Positions 22,402 to 35,062 are shown, numbered from the stretch's first letter. The stretch: 64,000 nucleotides of DNA from Sphagnum compactum (GCA_965153455.1 OZ234497.1:14432302-14496301); one strand, 5' to 3'. Numbers and translations are program-made. The notes: generated from the letters alone by a model not told the origin.

Positions 22402-25400
22402 GGTCTGGCAATTGGCCTTTAGTGACCTTTATGTGGGCAGAGGGTGATTACATCAGTGTCTTCCCTTGTGCATTCAAAGAGAAGCAGACTTGGTTTCACT
22501 TCATACTTGAAGGGTAGACTTGAAGTGCACAAGTAAGATCCTGTTTCCATTCACAACTTGTTGCCTTGCAACTCTGCTGCCCTGTTCGCGTCTTCACCCT
22601 ATCCTTCCTGCTGTATTATATAAAGAAATTCAGAGATTCTGGATGCCATCCAAAAGTCTCCTGAAGTGTGGGAAATGTTGTTATGGGAGTATATTTAACA
22701 CTGTTCATCATTGAAGGTGATATTTTGTATCTCAGACATATATGCTCATTGGCTACAAGCTCCTAAGTGGCTTTCATTTTCAGAGCTTGTAGGTCTTGCA
22801 CATACAAATTTCTTGGTCCTTAGTACAAAGGGTTGAACTGAAGTGTCATGCCGTTCATTGAAAGAGAAGTAAAGGCTTCCAAAACAGTATAAGTAAGTTC
22901 TCCCTTGAATGCTTCACTGGAGTTAGCCCTGTTCTCACCTGTCTATTTGTTTTATTTCTCCCTTTGCTTCTTTGTTGGCCATTGGATGGTATTTGGCAGA
23001 TATGCCCAAAACAAGCCTATCCATTCTGAAACACAATTAGTAATGGCTATGGCAGGTGGCAGTGATGTCTGAAGAGGTTGTGGTTCCAGATCAGATTTAA
23101 TCACCACAATCTTGTTCACCATAGCCATCATAGGATGTTGTTGGGTGTGGTTTAGGGAGCAACACATATAATAGCTTACTCAATTCATAATAATGTTGGG
23201 GTTTCAATATTGCATGTTAGAATGGCTGTAACTTGGAACTCATTTGGCAAGAGTCTATTGAACTGAAGTGCCAGCCAGTTTGATCCAGACATTCATGTTG
23301 GACCAGATTGTTCTGCTCCACTGTTGGATGGTGATGGCCACCTGACTACATCATGCCATCATCATCCTGTGGTCAGGTAGCCATCACCATCAATGCACTT
23401 GCCAGTGTCAACAAACTTTGTTTTTTCTGCTGAAGGTTTTGTGGGTATGAGATTGCTTGTTGGGTTTGTGCTTGTTCCTCTTGATATAAGCAACACATCT
23501 TTTCCCCCTTCTGAATTGATACCATCAACTTGGTTCTCCATCTTGCAAATCCATCATGCATCATACATACTCTTTCTGGATTTGTGTATTTTGGGATATT
23601 GTGAACTTCTGAGAACATCTGAAGTGCACAAATTATAGAGGTGGGGGTCACTCTGAATTGTTTGCAAAGAAGTACACATTATGTAACACAGCAAACTTGC
23701 AATTTAGAAACAGATTTTGGTTGGGAGAGGAGAAGCACTAAATGCACTACCTAAGCTCTTACTCCACAGCCCATTACACCCTGTGATATTGAACACATCA
23801 CCACAAATTGCTGTCTTAAAACTCTCCACCTCAACAACTTGGGATTGTGCCAGTTCCATGACAGAACAAATATTGGTTCAAACCAACCTTACAAAATCCA
23901 GGGACTTGAAAGATCCAATCACCTGATCTTGACAAACTTGGAATCCATCTCAAAATTCTGGACAATCACAAACTTGGAATCGATCTCGACTATTCTTGAC
24001 AAACTCTGAATCGTTGGGGGTGTGTTGATGGGTGGGTGGGGTGTGCAGCAGCACCCAAGAAGAAATCCTGACTGGAAAATAAAAAACCCCCACACTGATC
24101 AGGAGAGAGTTTCCTTAACATCTGAATTATGTGTAGAAAATATTGCAATTATGTTACGTGGTTTGTTTTGTTATTCAGGACTCTGTGCCAGTCACTGCAA
24201 TGTTGTGGGAAGACTAGACATGCTTGAGAGAAGAGTGTTGTCAATGATTTTGGATTATTATTGTCATCCAGTTGTTTGATGTCATACTTTGGACAGGATC
24301 TTAAGGCAATTGCTGTGATTGATTGAGCCATAAATGAAACTGAAAGCTTAGTTCTGATAGAGTCCAAGTGTTTTATGTAGGTTCATCAGATCCAAGAGCT
24401 CCTGGAGGCCAGAGAGAGAAACTTTTGGCAGGAGTTCTTTTCATATCCTTTTCCCATGGTGGGATCATAGGACAGATAAGGCCCTTAGTTTTGTCAAACA
24501 AGTTCAGTGGAGTTGTCTCTTTCACTCATCTATAGAACAAAAACTTCTTGCAATCCGGAGAAGGTAATCTCTCTGGTCTTCTTCAAGCTGATCAACAGAA
24601 AAAAGTCTCCAAAGAGAGGCTTACACTTTGAGGTACTTACAGAAGAACAGAGGGTGTGATGAAACGCCATTTGCTACACAGAAGCAGATGCATGTTGCAG
24701 TGGTGCTAATGGTCAAGACTCAGGTTGCAGAGCATCTAGTGTATTTTGAGACTTACTGAGTCACAGAGTTTTTACAAGAACGTATTTGCAGGGATGTTCA
24801 TTGTGTACTCAAGTTGCTTGGATCAATGAACCTTTTCTCAGACAGTGTATGTGCAATTTGTCCCTGCTTTGATGGAGGACGGAGCCTTTCCACATATGCA
24901 CTGGATCTGTATGCAGCAAGCATGTTGTAGGGATGCCTAGCATAGCAGGGGAGATGCAGTTGGAATGAAAGGGCCAAGACAGTTGTAGGAGTTGCTGGCA
25001 GTCCTGCACTTCTGTTCTGTGAATGCTAAATTTGTCATTGAACATCTGTCTTTCATGTTGTGCTGAATGTTGGGAGGAATAAGAGGTGTACAGCAAGTGC
25101 AGATGTATAGTGCAGGCAGGTGTTATGCCTGCCAGGATTCATCTTTGTCCCTGCTTATTGACCATGTCCCAACTTGGCAGACTTAGCCTAACAACAGACA
25201 TATGAGGTGACACATAGGAGCCAGACCAAGTTCTTGCTTAATAGCAGATTGGAATTCTGACCCGGGTCTTCTGCTGCTCCTTTTCAAAACCTTATGGACT
25301 ACATCCAGTGAAGAGAAACTCATGTGAAACCCCCAAACAAGAGAAGAATCCAAGATAAGAAGTTATGATCTATCCCACATTCTGTGATGAGCACCACATG

Positions 25401-26336
25401 TCTTAGTCTTTTTCTTTTTGGGAGGCTGCATTCCAGTGGCTGCCAATGCATAGATTTTGGCCTGTTGAGTGCTTGCTGGCATCATGACTGAGTCTTCCCT
25501 TCATTTCTGGATATGTGACAGAAACTCAGTTGATAGGTCTGATCATTTGTGACCAAGAATTACAAGGCTTAGGGTGTCAAAAGTGGGAGTGAAGAATGAT
25601 GGTGGAACTGGAGAATCTTCAGAGCTTTGCCAACTTCTCTTATCATCAAGAACAAGTGACAGTTGAAATTGTGCACATGTGATGATCTTTGACATGATGA
25701 AACATGATTGATCATAAACTCTATATACTTTTCTTCTAGAATGAGCTGGGCATTGAATTCACAGAGAGGTCCAGAGATCATGAGATAGTACATGTGTGAG
25801 TGTGTGTACATGCACTGTGTTTATCAAAGGTGGATCAAACTCCGGAGCTTTCATAACTTGCAAACCAAAATCTGCACAAATGCCCAAGGACATGGCTCTC
25901 TGCAGCCTCCATACCTACCTTTCTGCAAAACAAACACAAAACTGTGTATCTAAATCTATGTTTCTATCTATCTATCTATCTCAAGAGAGCCAAATGAAAT
26001 TGAACAACCTGAATTGCTACAGATGTTGAGCTCTCCCTCCTCTGCACTCACCGATTCACTCATGAAAATCTCTGTTCTCCATATGCACATTGTGGAGAAA
26101 TCAAATAAATACCCAACATCCCTGCCTACCAAATTTCACTAAAAATATACTACAATCTCTCTCGGATCTGTCTTTTGATACAAAACATAGGTTGAAATAA
26201 AATACCTAACTGATCAGATTTCTATTGCCGCTCTACTGATGATTTTAAAAAAGAATTATTTTGCAGAACCAAACACAGAATCAAGCGCAGAATCAGGCTC
26301 AGAATTGAACTCTAGGGTTGTGGTGGGCTTTCTATC
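22402..26336. other. 3.9-kb interval between convergent genes, no protein gene seen
   Basis: Separates the stop codons of the UBAC2-like gene (+) and the VQ gene (-). Composition is like the introns and UTRs of the neighbours, not like the AT-rich repeat land, and no transposon ends or tandem arrays were found. Frames are short (under about 100 codons) and unlike known proteins. It may hold long 3' UTRs or a non-coding transcript. A CTAT microsatellite lies at 25965-25981. Confidence 0.45.
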
Positions 26337-27683
26337 TCAGCATGGCATCATCAACCATGAATCTATCTCTTCCTGATCAAAGAAATTAGGTTTTTGCAGG
26401 TAATCTGAAGTCATCACAGTGGAGCAATCTTCAAATCTGTTGTTGTAGCAGCTGTGTTTGATGATGTTGGTGTTGTCTATATTGTTGCTATTGTCATCAT
26501 CAAGACATTCATATTGGATTGTGGAAGAAGAGAAGGTCACAGCTTCCATTCTGTTGGGTTTGATGGCTTTGCCCAAGAATTTGTGCTCCCAAGAATGACA
26601 AGAAAAGCTTGCAGGTGTTGTTGATGAGGAGTTCACAGTTTTGAGAAATGCCATCACCTCTTCTGGTCGGTACATGAGACCTGTCAGGGGCGAGATGCTG
26701 GCATGACGAGGAGGAGGAGGAGGAGGAGGAGGAGGAGGAGGAGAAGGAGAAGGAGGAGTGCACGAGGTTGGCGTCTCTTTGTAGAGTCCAGACACATGAC
26801 TTGTCTCTGATGATCCTTTGAATGGATAATTGGAAGCCTGCTGCTGCATGCTGTTGCAACTCGGGTGAATCTGATGCTGTGTGAGATTCTGTAGCCGGGA
26901 TTCAATCTGTGAAACTGCAGGAGCTTCAGACTGTGAAGTCTTGTTGGGTCCTTGGAAGTCTGGCTGGTGCTTGTTGTTGGCGGAGGTAGGAGGGCGTCTG
27001 GGCTGTGGTCGGAGAAGCTGCACTGCCTGAACTCTACCCAGCTCTGGTTTCTTTTTGTTCCTAATGCCCGTGAGCTTTTGTACCAGGTCGAGGAAATTGG
27101 AAGGTTCCGCATTCAGTACAGTAGTGGGTACGCGGCGCGATACTCGACAGCGCCGCTTCGCGACCTTGCTCGTCGTCGCTCCTACAGAATGCGACGAATT
27201 GGTGACTCGGCTGGAGATGGCTGTAACATCCACGGATTCAGCCTTGCAAGCGGCGGTCGGAGCAGCCAAGCCAGGAGAGGCTAGATTGCTTGTGCGACTG
27301 GCCGCCATCACCGATGAGGAGGACTTCGTCCATGGCTGACGCACCACCACAGAGGCCGTCGACACGCTCTTTGTGGAGCTGGGTAGCGATGTGAGACAAG
27401 TCTGGAGAGTCTCCACCAACGATGATCTGGAGGTCGACTGCGAAGTGGCCGAGGATTCCACATCCCGAGAACAAAGCTTGCGCTCCTCCACGGCTGCTGC
27501 TTCCATGCTCTTCTTCTTCTGAGAACCGTCCTGGCTGGGGGAGGGGGTCGCCGAATCCCAGCTACCCATCATCACCTCCTCCTGCAATACTAGCACACTT
27601 GTGGGTGATGCCACTCCTCCATCGCTCCTCATGCTCTTTACCTTTCCTGCATTCTCCAAATGTCCCACACTAATGCCTGCCAT
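26337..27683 (-). CDS. VQ motif-containing protein
   Basis: Intronless 448-aa frame, as is usual for VQ genes. The VQ signature FLDLVQKLTG (residues 197-206, fitting FxxxVQxLTG) follows the flank SRRVPTTVLNAEPSN, the arrangement of plant VQ proteins that bind WRKY transcription factors in the nucleus and modulate defence, growth and stress transcription. The N-terminal half is Ser/Thr-rich with a basic stretch KVAKRRCRVSRR (173-184) just before the motif, a candidate nuclear localisation signal. Residues 311-325 are a proline run encoded by a GGA/TCC repeat. The C-terminus ends in an acidic, asparagine-rich tail (QEEIDSWLMMPC). Longer than many VQ proteins. The start MAGIS is the first ATG of the frame; the GA/CT-rich leader lies upstream (27684-28500). 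Subfamily is not assigned. Confidence 0.9.
   Translation of the reverse strand: MAGISVGHLENAGKVKSMRSDGGVASPTSVLVLQEEVMMGSWDSATPSPSQDGSQKKKSMEAAAVEERKLCSRDVESSATSQSTSRSSLVETLQTCLTSLPSSTKSVSTASVVVRQPWTKSSSSVMAASRTSNLASPGLAAPTAACKAESVDVTAISSRVTNSSHSVGATTSKVAKRRCRVSRRVPTTVLNAEPSNFLDLVQKLTGIRNKKKPELGRVQAVQLLRPQPRRPPTSANNKHQPDFQGPNKTSQSEAPAVSQIESRLQNLTQHQIHPSCNSMQQQASNYPFKGSSETSHVSGLYKETPTSCTPPSPSPPPPPPPPPPPRHASISPLTGLMYRPEEVMAFLKTVNSSSTTPASFSCHSWEHKFLGKAIKPNRMEAVTFSSSTIQYECLDDDNSNNIDNTNIIKHSCYNNRFEDCSTVMTSDYLQKPNFFDQEEIDSWLMMPC
26708..26758 (-). repeat. GGA trinucleotide repeat coding for polyproline
   Basis: An almost pure GGA tract on the plus strand, inside the VQ gene. It reads as proline codons (TCC/CCT phase) on the coding strand. 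Such a tract is prone to in-frame length changes. Confidence 0.9.
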
Positions 27684-28500
27684 TCCTCACCGAATTCGTG
27701 ATTTCAAGTCTTCTATCTTCTACGTCTCCCCGCTTTTGCTTCTTCCTCTGAACCTTAACTCCCTGGATTTCAAATTCCGTCTCTATTCCGGACTGCACAC
27801 AGACACATCCCCTTCCGACAGATGCTCTCTTTCCTTCTTTCCTTCCTCACTATTCCCGATTGCCTCTTAGGCCCGTCCTTACCGACACAACATCAAAATT
27901 CTCTCACAAATTATCCTCCATAAGCGCGAACAGAAGACACGAGCACACACAAATACCACCACCTCATTCAAATCTCCTCGTCAAAGAAAGAACAAAAGCA
28001 AATTCATGACAGCTCCTGCTGCTGCTGCTTACAGCTTCCCAACAGCAAGCAAGCAAGCAAGCAAACAAACAAACAAACAAACAAACATTTCTCTCGATTC
28101 CTCAAATCCTGTCAAGGAAGAAAACACACAAACATCTCTCGCGATTCCTCAAATCCTGTCAAGCTTCTTTCCTCACAACCCGAGTCCCAATACCAACAAA
28201 ACTGACACCAAATTACAAGCTCAGAATCTGTGCTGCTACTACCTAAAATAGCCAACTCCAGTGCAATCCCAATGGCTACACAGCCTCCCCAGATTCGCCC
28301 AAACTAGAATCGCGAAATCCACAACAACACAATCCCGAAATTCGCAACGATCTTTCTGTCTGTCTGTGCGTCTCTCGCGCTCTCTCTCTATCTATCTATC
28401 TTGCAAGCGCTCGCTTGCTTCTTGTGTGAGTTTGGTGCGAAGCGAAGAAGATGGTAAAAGGAAGGCGGAAAGGCACGGTAATATATGGAATTGAAGGTTT
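27684..28500 (-). other. VQ gene leader and promoter region
   Basis: Pyrimidine/purine-biased DNA upstream of the VQ start codon with a compound CAAG/CAAA microsatellite at 28045-28087 and TCTC/CTAT runs at about 28370-28400. No TATA box was assigned with confidence. Confidence 0.4.
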
Positions 28501-28638
28501 TACTGGTGAATTTTGTTTTACCTCGGGTAAAATCTGTGTCCACGTCTCTAGTCAAACTTACCATCATCATGTGTTCTTTTTACTCACTTCAAAGGAACCT
28601 CTGTTCAAGCCTCTCCAGGGTAAAAATTAATTAATAAA

Positions 28639-28679
28639 AAATAATAATAATAAATAACAATAATAATAATAATAATAAA
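28639..28679. repeat. AAT trinucleotide microsatellite
   Basis: ATA/AAT trinucleotide run with two interruptions, marking the edge of the gene island. Confidence 0.85.
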
Positions 28680-28720
28680 GGTCCCGCAGAGTCATTAGCA
28701 GGAAGGGTTTTTTGTGCTTT

Positions 28721-28820
28721 TTTCCCTTGTTTCTAATGTGTTCCCATCACGTTCCTAAAGGGTTCCTCAAGTTTGCAAGTTGTTCCCAAGACGTTCCCAA
28801 TAGCACCTGAGTTTTTATCC
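28721..28820 (+). repeat. Dispersed repeat, copy A (inverted partner near 56400)
   Basis: A ~95-base segment ending CAATAGCACCTGAGTTTT, rich in GTTCCC and GGGTTCCTCAAG. It has a clear but degenerate partner on the opposite strand at 56381-56475. Similarity fades on both sides, so a conserved terminus of an old dispersed element is likely. Confidence 0.6.
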
Positions 28821-29130
28821 CATATGGGTTTCCTTCCAAAGTTCACTCCCATATATATATCTAAACTGAAATCGTTGGACCAAAGGAGAGCACATCTTAT
28901 TTTTATTTTGCTGCTTGGGGTCCAAAGAGGTGCTTTTATTGGTGGAGTGCCCAATGTTCCCAAAAAAATTGGTGGCAGGCCAATCAATATGGCCCTTTCC
29001 AACCCAAAAAAAAAAAAAAAAACCATTGGGTGTATATTCCACGTTAAATATTCAGATTTCTATCTTTTTTTAATTGTAAATTAAAAATTTAAAAAGAATA
29101 ATCCAAGCATCTCCATTATTAGACTTGCAA

Positions 29131-29255
29131 GTTCCTAAGGGCAACAATGGCTATCGCCGCATGCTTGTAGTATTCCTAAGGGCAACATTGGCTATTGCCG
29201 CATGCTTGTAGTAGTTCCTAAGGGTAAGTGACATTGGCTATTGCCGCATGCTTGT
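29131..29255 (+). repeat. Three tandem copies of a ~41-bp unit
   Basis: Units start at about 29131, 29172 and 29213. Each has TTCCTAAGGG, then CAACATTGGCTATTGCCGC and ATGCTTGT; the third carries a short insertion. It lies in otherwise unique-looking non-coding DNA. Confidence 0.85.
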
Positions 29256-29546
29256 TGGTGAGTGTTTGGCCTAAAGGGCATTTTCCATACAAGGGTTTTT
29301 GAAATTTTGTGATATAAACACTATATGCAAGGGTATTCGGGTGGAGATGTTTAGGGTTAGGGTTCAGGCATTTGAGATATGGCAAATCAAGACAATCAAC
29401 AAATATGAAGCAATGAGCAAAGAACAAACAAGTGTGGGTGTTGATGAAACGATAGCATACAAATGAAACAAAATTTGAGCATAGTTCAAGCAATTCATAA
29501 CAACAATTTATGGTAAACCTCTTACCAAACTTTTACTTCTTTTTTT

Positions 29547-29580
29547 GGTTTGTTTGTTTGTTTGTTTGTTTGTTTGTTTC
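29547..29580 (+). repeat. TTTG tetranucleotide microsatellite
   Basis: Eight or so perfect GTTT units in a row. A CCTA tetranucleotide run follows at 30023-30039. Confidence 0.9.
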
Positions 29581-30839
29581 TTTGAGTTTTGAAATTCAAT
29601 GATGGTTTTAGTTTATGTAATATTTTATATCCGAACATAATATTTTATTATTAATCTTCTGAATTTTACATTCACATTTCAAACCTGCATTTTTCAAAAA
29701 AATTACACATTTCAGAATAAAATAGCACAGACCTCAAAGTTTTTGGGGGAAAAAAAAAAGCCAAAAAAAGAAATTCCAGAAATCCTAGTGAGAAAGGAAC
29801 TTAAAACAAACCCCCCCCCCCCGGGCATCATTGGTAACTTAGTTACTTACTACTTACTAGGTAGGTTCAAACTTCAAAGTGTAAAATGAATGGTTCTTAA
29901 GCAGTCGGAAATCGTAAAACGGGCAGTAATTACCATGAGGGTAAAATACCGCCGGCTCGTACCGACAGTGGATCACGCGGTGTCTCACGCGGCGCTGGGT
30001 AAAAACAATGAGTTTTCCACGTACCTACCTACCTACCTACACACCTAGTGACCTCCTGTTGCCGGACTTTCCGCGCACGCCCCAAAATACCTACCCAATC
30101 CAAGGACCTAGACCCCTAGACTCCGGAAGCTTCTGGGAAGCCACAGACAAGGGCCCGCTATAGTACCTCTTCCGGCTTTTTCATTACTATGAAAATACAC
30201 GAAAAAAATACCATTTTTTAGACCATTTTTTAGACCAAAAACTAGTTGTGTTTGCCCCCATACATGTTCCATATAACCTAAAATATCATACATGGATGTC
30301 TACTATCATACGACAATACTAAGTTTTTATAACATCAAAGGCAACAACAATACAAACAAATTAATCAATTAAAATTTCATTTCATTATAAATTTTGTTAT
30401 TAAATTTTCATCAAAGACTTATTGAAGTTTTTGAAATAACATCAAATTAATTAAAAACATTTATATCTCCAAACAAAATTGTATTAAAATTTTAATGTAT
30501 CTTTAAAAAGACTTTTTTTAATTTAATCAATTCTTGCATAATCTTTCAAATCAATTTTTTAAGAATCTAAAGGAATTGAAGCTAATCATTTGTATGTTTA
30601 TCAATTAAATTTTATTTTAAAATTTAGGGATATGAATTTTTTTTTTACATTTCATAGTGATATGAAACCTTGTGATACAAAAAGTCAAGTGACAAATAAA
30701 ATGATATAGAGACATGATAAAATCAAATTACCCAAGAAGTAGATGGGTAGATTTCAAAACAACCCATCAATTGGATGGGTGTACTCAAAATCTACGCATG
30801 TGCTTCAAATGGCTTGGGGCAATAAAAATTAGGTGTTAA

Positions 30840-31720
30840 ATATGTGGAATGTGCGTCCTTGGTTAGAGCACAAGTTATTCAGATTGTCTAAATTTGAGAA
30901 ACCCTATGGGCTTGAGGAACCCAGTAGTTGGAGGAAATGAATTTTAGCCATGGATAATGCTATCATCACCTCATTCTTCTCGTTTAGTACCATATTGTTG
31001 AAGAAAAAAACACTAGGTATCCATTGCATGGAATGGTGGTCATCGGTCGATGCACAAGTTCTTTTCAGTTGTCCAAAATTGTGAAAACCTAGGGTGCTTG
31101 AGGATCTGAGTGCTTCCTCGGGTATATGAATAATTTAGCTATGCATAATTCTATCATCACCTTATTGTCTTGTTCAAGTAATACCAGTTCTAAACAAGAA
31201 AAAAGAAAAAGGTATTAGAGTTATCTGAAAAGTCACCCTGTCTTTGGGCCTGCTTTCAGCCCTTATCCCCTCTTTCAGTGGTATGTGCAAAGTAATAAAA
31301 TTTTATTAAATCTCAGTATAAAATGCACAAGGTAATAGAGTAATTATAGCAGTTGTACAGGTACGAGTAGTGAAAATATACGTAGCAGCAGTGGAGGCGC
31401 TCAGGATAAAAGGAAAGACAGGATGAAACTCAGTTTTATCACCAAAATTGATGAAAAAACTAGTTTGGGTCCCAGTTAGTTATTTCGCTCTCTAAAATTT
31501 TCATTCCCAGTTATGTGTTTGATGCCCTATTATGCCGAAACTGGCCGTTTTCGCCCCTAATCAGGAGACTTTGCGCATAAGTCTAATTAAGTATGTGGAA
31601 TGGTGGTCATCAGTTGCAGCACAAGGGAATTCAATTGTTCAAACTTTTGGAAACCTACAAGGCTTGATGATGTAGGCTAGTGCTTGGGGAAAAAGAATTT
31701 AACTATTTCATATATTTTGT
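30840..31720 (+). repeat. Degenerate ~170-bp repeat family, three copies
   Basis: Copies start at about 30840, 31021 and 31591. Shared landmarks in order are TGGAATG..GTC, a GCACAAG block, TTGTCCAAA or TTGTYYAAA, GAAACCTA, CTTGAGGA or CTTGATGA, GTGCTT, and GAATTTAGC; the first two also share a CTATCATCACCT block. The first two are adjacent and the third is separated by about 400 bases. Confidence 0.6.
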
Positions 31721-31729
31721 GCAAGAAAA

Positions 31730-34000
31730 GTTTTTTTTTAATACGAATTTTTGAAATAACTAGTAACATTGCAACCACACAAAGGAGGAATTGCCGACTA
31801 CCTATATCCAAGATGGACTTGCATGTTAAATAGTGAAGTGTAGGGTAAAACCCCAGGAGCGTTATTCCTCTTGGGAGGGTCCTTATTTCAGTAATAATCC
31901 TGCTTTGTGGGCATTGCCCAACGTAAAAGCACAACCAAATTTTCTATATAAAAAAATAGGGGCAAGCATTTTATAAAATGAAACACCCGCCGTACAACAA
32001 TACGCCCCATAACAAAACAACCTCCAGATACATTGCAAACTTTGGAGCAGTGTTTTATGACTGCATAAGACCATGTAAAGTGCCCTTAAACGCAATTAGT
32101 GCCATTACCTATTCTCTTATTCAGCTCTCCTATTCAATTTGATGAGGTGCCTCCCTTGTTCAATTTTGTTTTGTTTTGTGATGAGCCAATTTGATCGGCC
32201 CATCACTCATAAAAGAATGAAACTTTGTAGACTCCCTGAAATAGAATGATTTAATTTGAAGCATAAGTTCCTACCCTTTGGGCCACTTAAAAAAAACCTC
32301 CCCTCCCCAGCAGCACCCACAAGAAACAAAAGTGAGGCCCCTTCGCTCCATGGCACAACTTCTCATTGGTTGCATGAAAATTCTATTCCTAAAATTGGCT
32401 GCCACTTTTTTTTTTGGCCTGGACTAATAGCCCTTCCTAAGAACACCCTAACGGCAACTTTGGCTTTTGCATCAAATCGGTTTTGCCCCCTTCTCATCGG
32501 TATTTGAGTAGAGATATAGATGCTTCAAAAAAATGGAGTATCCTTTGTTCCATATTGTCTAGATTGAATTGAATAGCACGTGCCATTCCTTGTCAAACAA
32601 TTGTGAATGATATACTCGGATACAAAATACAACAAATGAGACCCTTCACTCACTTGCAAAGTGGAAAAAGTTCCATGATGTTGTTGTAGTTGGATGTGGT
32701 GGTCATGAACCCACAAAAAAACCCTAAAAGCATGAGAGGCAACACATGCTCAAAATTGCTTTGTGACAAATGATGTCACATGAATTGTCATCAAATACTT
32801 TGCATGAGTTTGAACTTGGACTGACTTTTGGTCTAATAAGACTTCCAACGTTTTTTCAATGCACCCAACTCTGCAATCATCTCTCAAACTTGTGATGATT
32901 TTGTAGTCTACGAACGTAATGTACCAGTTGTCATGTAAATGTGAGTGATAAGTTTGTTGTTCGATGACAATTGCTCTAATATCTAGGAAAGCTTAAATGT
33001 CATACTAAATTACCATCACCTTTGTACTTTGGGTAATGACAGACTCCTTGTAAGGGTAATATGGTGAAGCCCAAGTGCCGGGGCATTACTGAAATAAGGG
33101 GTTCTTCCTATAGCCCACCCTGAAAAACACCACCCACTTGTGAGGCGGTGGGAGGAATAATTGTGCACCGCGACATGCACTCCAGTTATAATACAAAAGT
33201 TTGAAGAGGTTTTTTTACATGGTGGAAAGAAGGTTGAAAAAAGACGTCAAGTGGTCAAATGAAAGCAAACACTTTCTTTAAGGAATTTCTTTAATGCAGG
33301 CTAAAAGTGACGATCATCCATGGGAAAATGTATAAGAAAAAGTGCCCATCATCTAGCTTCAAACCATATATGAAGGCAAAATCTTTGATCATGCTTCTAT
33401 ATTTTTGGTTATATATATAGGGTAGAACCTCCCATCATCGAACATGTACTTATCATCAAACACTTTCCAATAATTTTCCTATTTCATTAGTCAGATTGAG
33501 TGATTTTTATGTGATTGGTTGTGCAATTTGGAGAGCTAAAAATGTTCTCTGAACATTAGAAATGAAAAAAGTAACTTAAAAAAAAGAGGAAAAGGATCAG
33601 CAATAGTTTGCTTCAATTTTTTTGAAAAATAGCTCAAGACCCCTCTCTAGTTCCAGCCCCATATCTTTCTCAGTTTTAGTTTATGTTGAGTGATTTAAAT
33701 CCTGATGGGTGCGCCAACTAAAGCTTTATAAAACTTCTTTGCATTCTAGGCAAAGATGCAACGATCAAAGACCTTAAACTCAAAATCCCAATCTGTTCTT
33801 AAGTCACCCATCATTGAACACTGAACCCCCTTACACCAAACAACTCACATCTTGCTCATTCCTTTATCGAATTGAAGAGATTTTTGGAACGTTGGAAGCT
33901 TTAGGTGAAAGGCTTAAAAAAATTCTTTGAGCTTCAGATCAGAGTCACAATGTGTGGTGATTCAACCTCGTTTGAGTTCTTAAATGTTTGCTCACTAACC
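31730..34000. other. Non-coding DNA
   Basis: No gene recognised. The segment CTTATTTCAGTAAT occurs near 31880 and, inverted, near 33090, each followed by a GGGC-rich stretch. This hints at another short dispersed element, not delimited. Confidence 0.35.
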
Positions 34001-34028
34001 TATCTACCTTACGTAAACCAAATCGAGA

Positions 34029-34515
34029 AGAGGGGGAGGGTGGTGGTGGTGGTGGTTTTGTCGGGGGGGGGGGGACATCGTAATGATGTGTATCAAGGAA
34101 GGCTAGTAAAGGGCACGGATTACACTCTAGAAAAGGTACTCGAATAAAACCTTGTTACCACTTGCTGAATAGCCTATTGTCTCACCGGACTCAATGTCTT
34201 GTCACAACCCCACTTTGAAACAAGTGTGAAATAAAACCAAGTTGCAAATAGGTTCCATAGTACGTAACAATCATGGCTCTAGAATTCCAATTCTTATGAA
34301 TTCCCACCAGAATTTTAATAATAATACGGTATATACAATGGCCCACTAAACAACCTACTCCACCCCCTCCCCCCCACCCCCCAAATAAAACAACAAACGA
34401 ATTCCTATAAAAAGAAGGGGGCTCCGGGGGGCGGGGCCGGCGGGGTGTAAGGGAAGCGAGAATCGTGGGCGGCCCTGTTTTGGGGGGGGGGGGGGGGTGG
34501 GGTGGGGTGGGGTGG
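34029..34515. repeat. Low-complexity G/C tracts
   Basis: GGT repeats with a G-run at 34040-34075, C-runs at about 34362-34382, a G-run at 34482-34497 and a GGGGT repeat at 34498-34515. The G-rich strand could form quadruplexes; no gene is associated. Confidence 0.7.
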
Positions 34516-34949
34516 AGAGGAGAGGGAGAGAGAGAACTCAGAAGTTAGAACTGACACATGACTTCATAGGACTCTTGTCGTCTTTTACCGTCAAGGGACA
34601 ATCGGACGGCTCCCCTTTTCTAGCTGCCCATTTTCCCAATCCAACGCTCACCTGCTCACTGTCGGTAAAACGGTGTGACGTCACTTGCAAGGGATGTCCA
34701 ATTTTTTATTTTTATTTTTTTTGGGGCCCACTGTTTTCTTAATTTTTATTTTTCACTGGTTTGTTGGCCAAGGATGTTGTGTTTACATTATTATTATATA
34801 TATTAAAGGACGTCAGAAGTTTCCCCTTAATTCGTCCCGTCATCCAACCGGACGGATATTTCATGCATCCCGTCATCCGTCCAATCCTGTCTTCCTTCGT
34901 ATTGATTGGATGTGCCAATTCTCTCCACCAATGCAAAAGCTCCATGTAA

Positions 34950-35062
34950 GTATTGACTAGCTTAAGGGATTTTGGCCCACAGGTAATAATTTGGTCTATC
35001 TTTATGTATGAGGGTTTTTGAAAGACGATATTTTGGCTTTGTGTTGAAACTTGGAAAGCTCT
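34950..35062 (+). repeat. Short dispersed repeat, partner near 57378-57475
   Basis: Shares, in the same orientation, a TAGCTT..GGGATTT block, TTTATGTATGAGG-type sequence, GATTTTTRAAAGA and TGTGTTGAAACTTG with 57378-57475. Degenerate; family unknown. Confidence 0.45.

Noticed and set aside
26684-27339. Frames of 94-142 codons overlapping the VQ gene
   Set aside because: They are other frames of the VQ coding sequence; long leucine and serine runs come from the GGA repeat.
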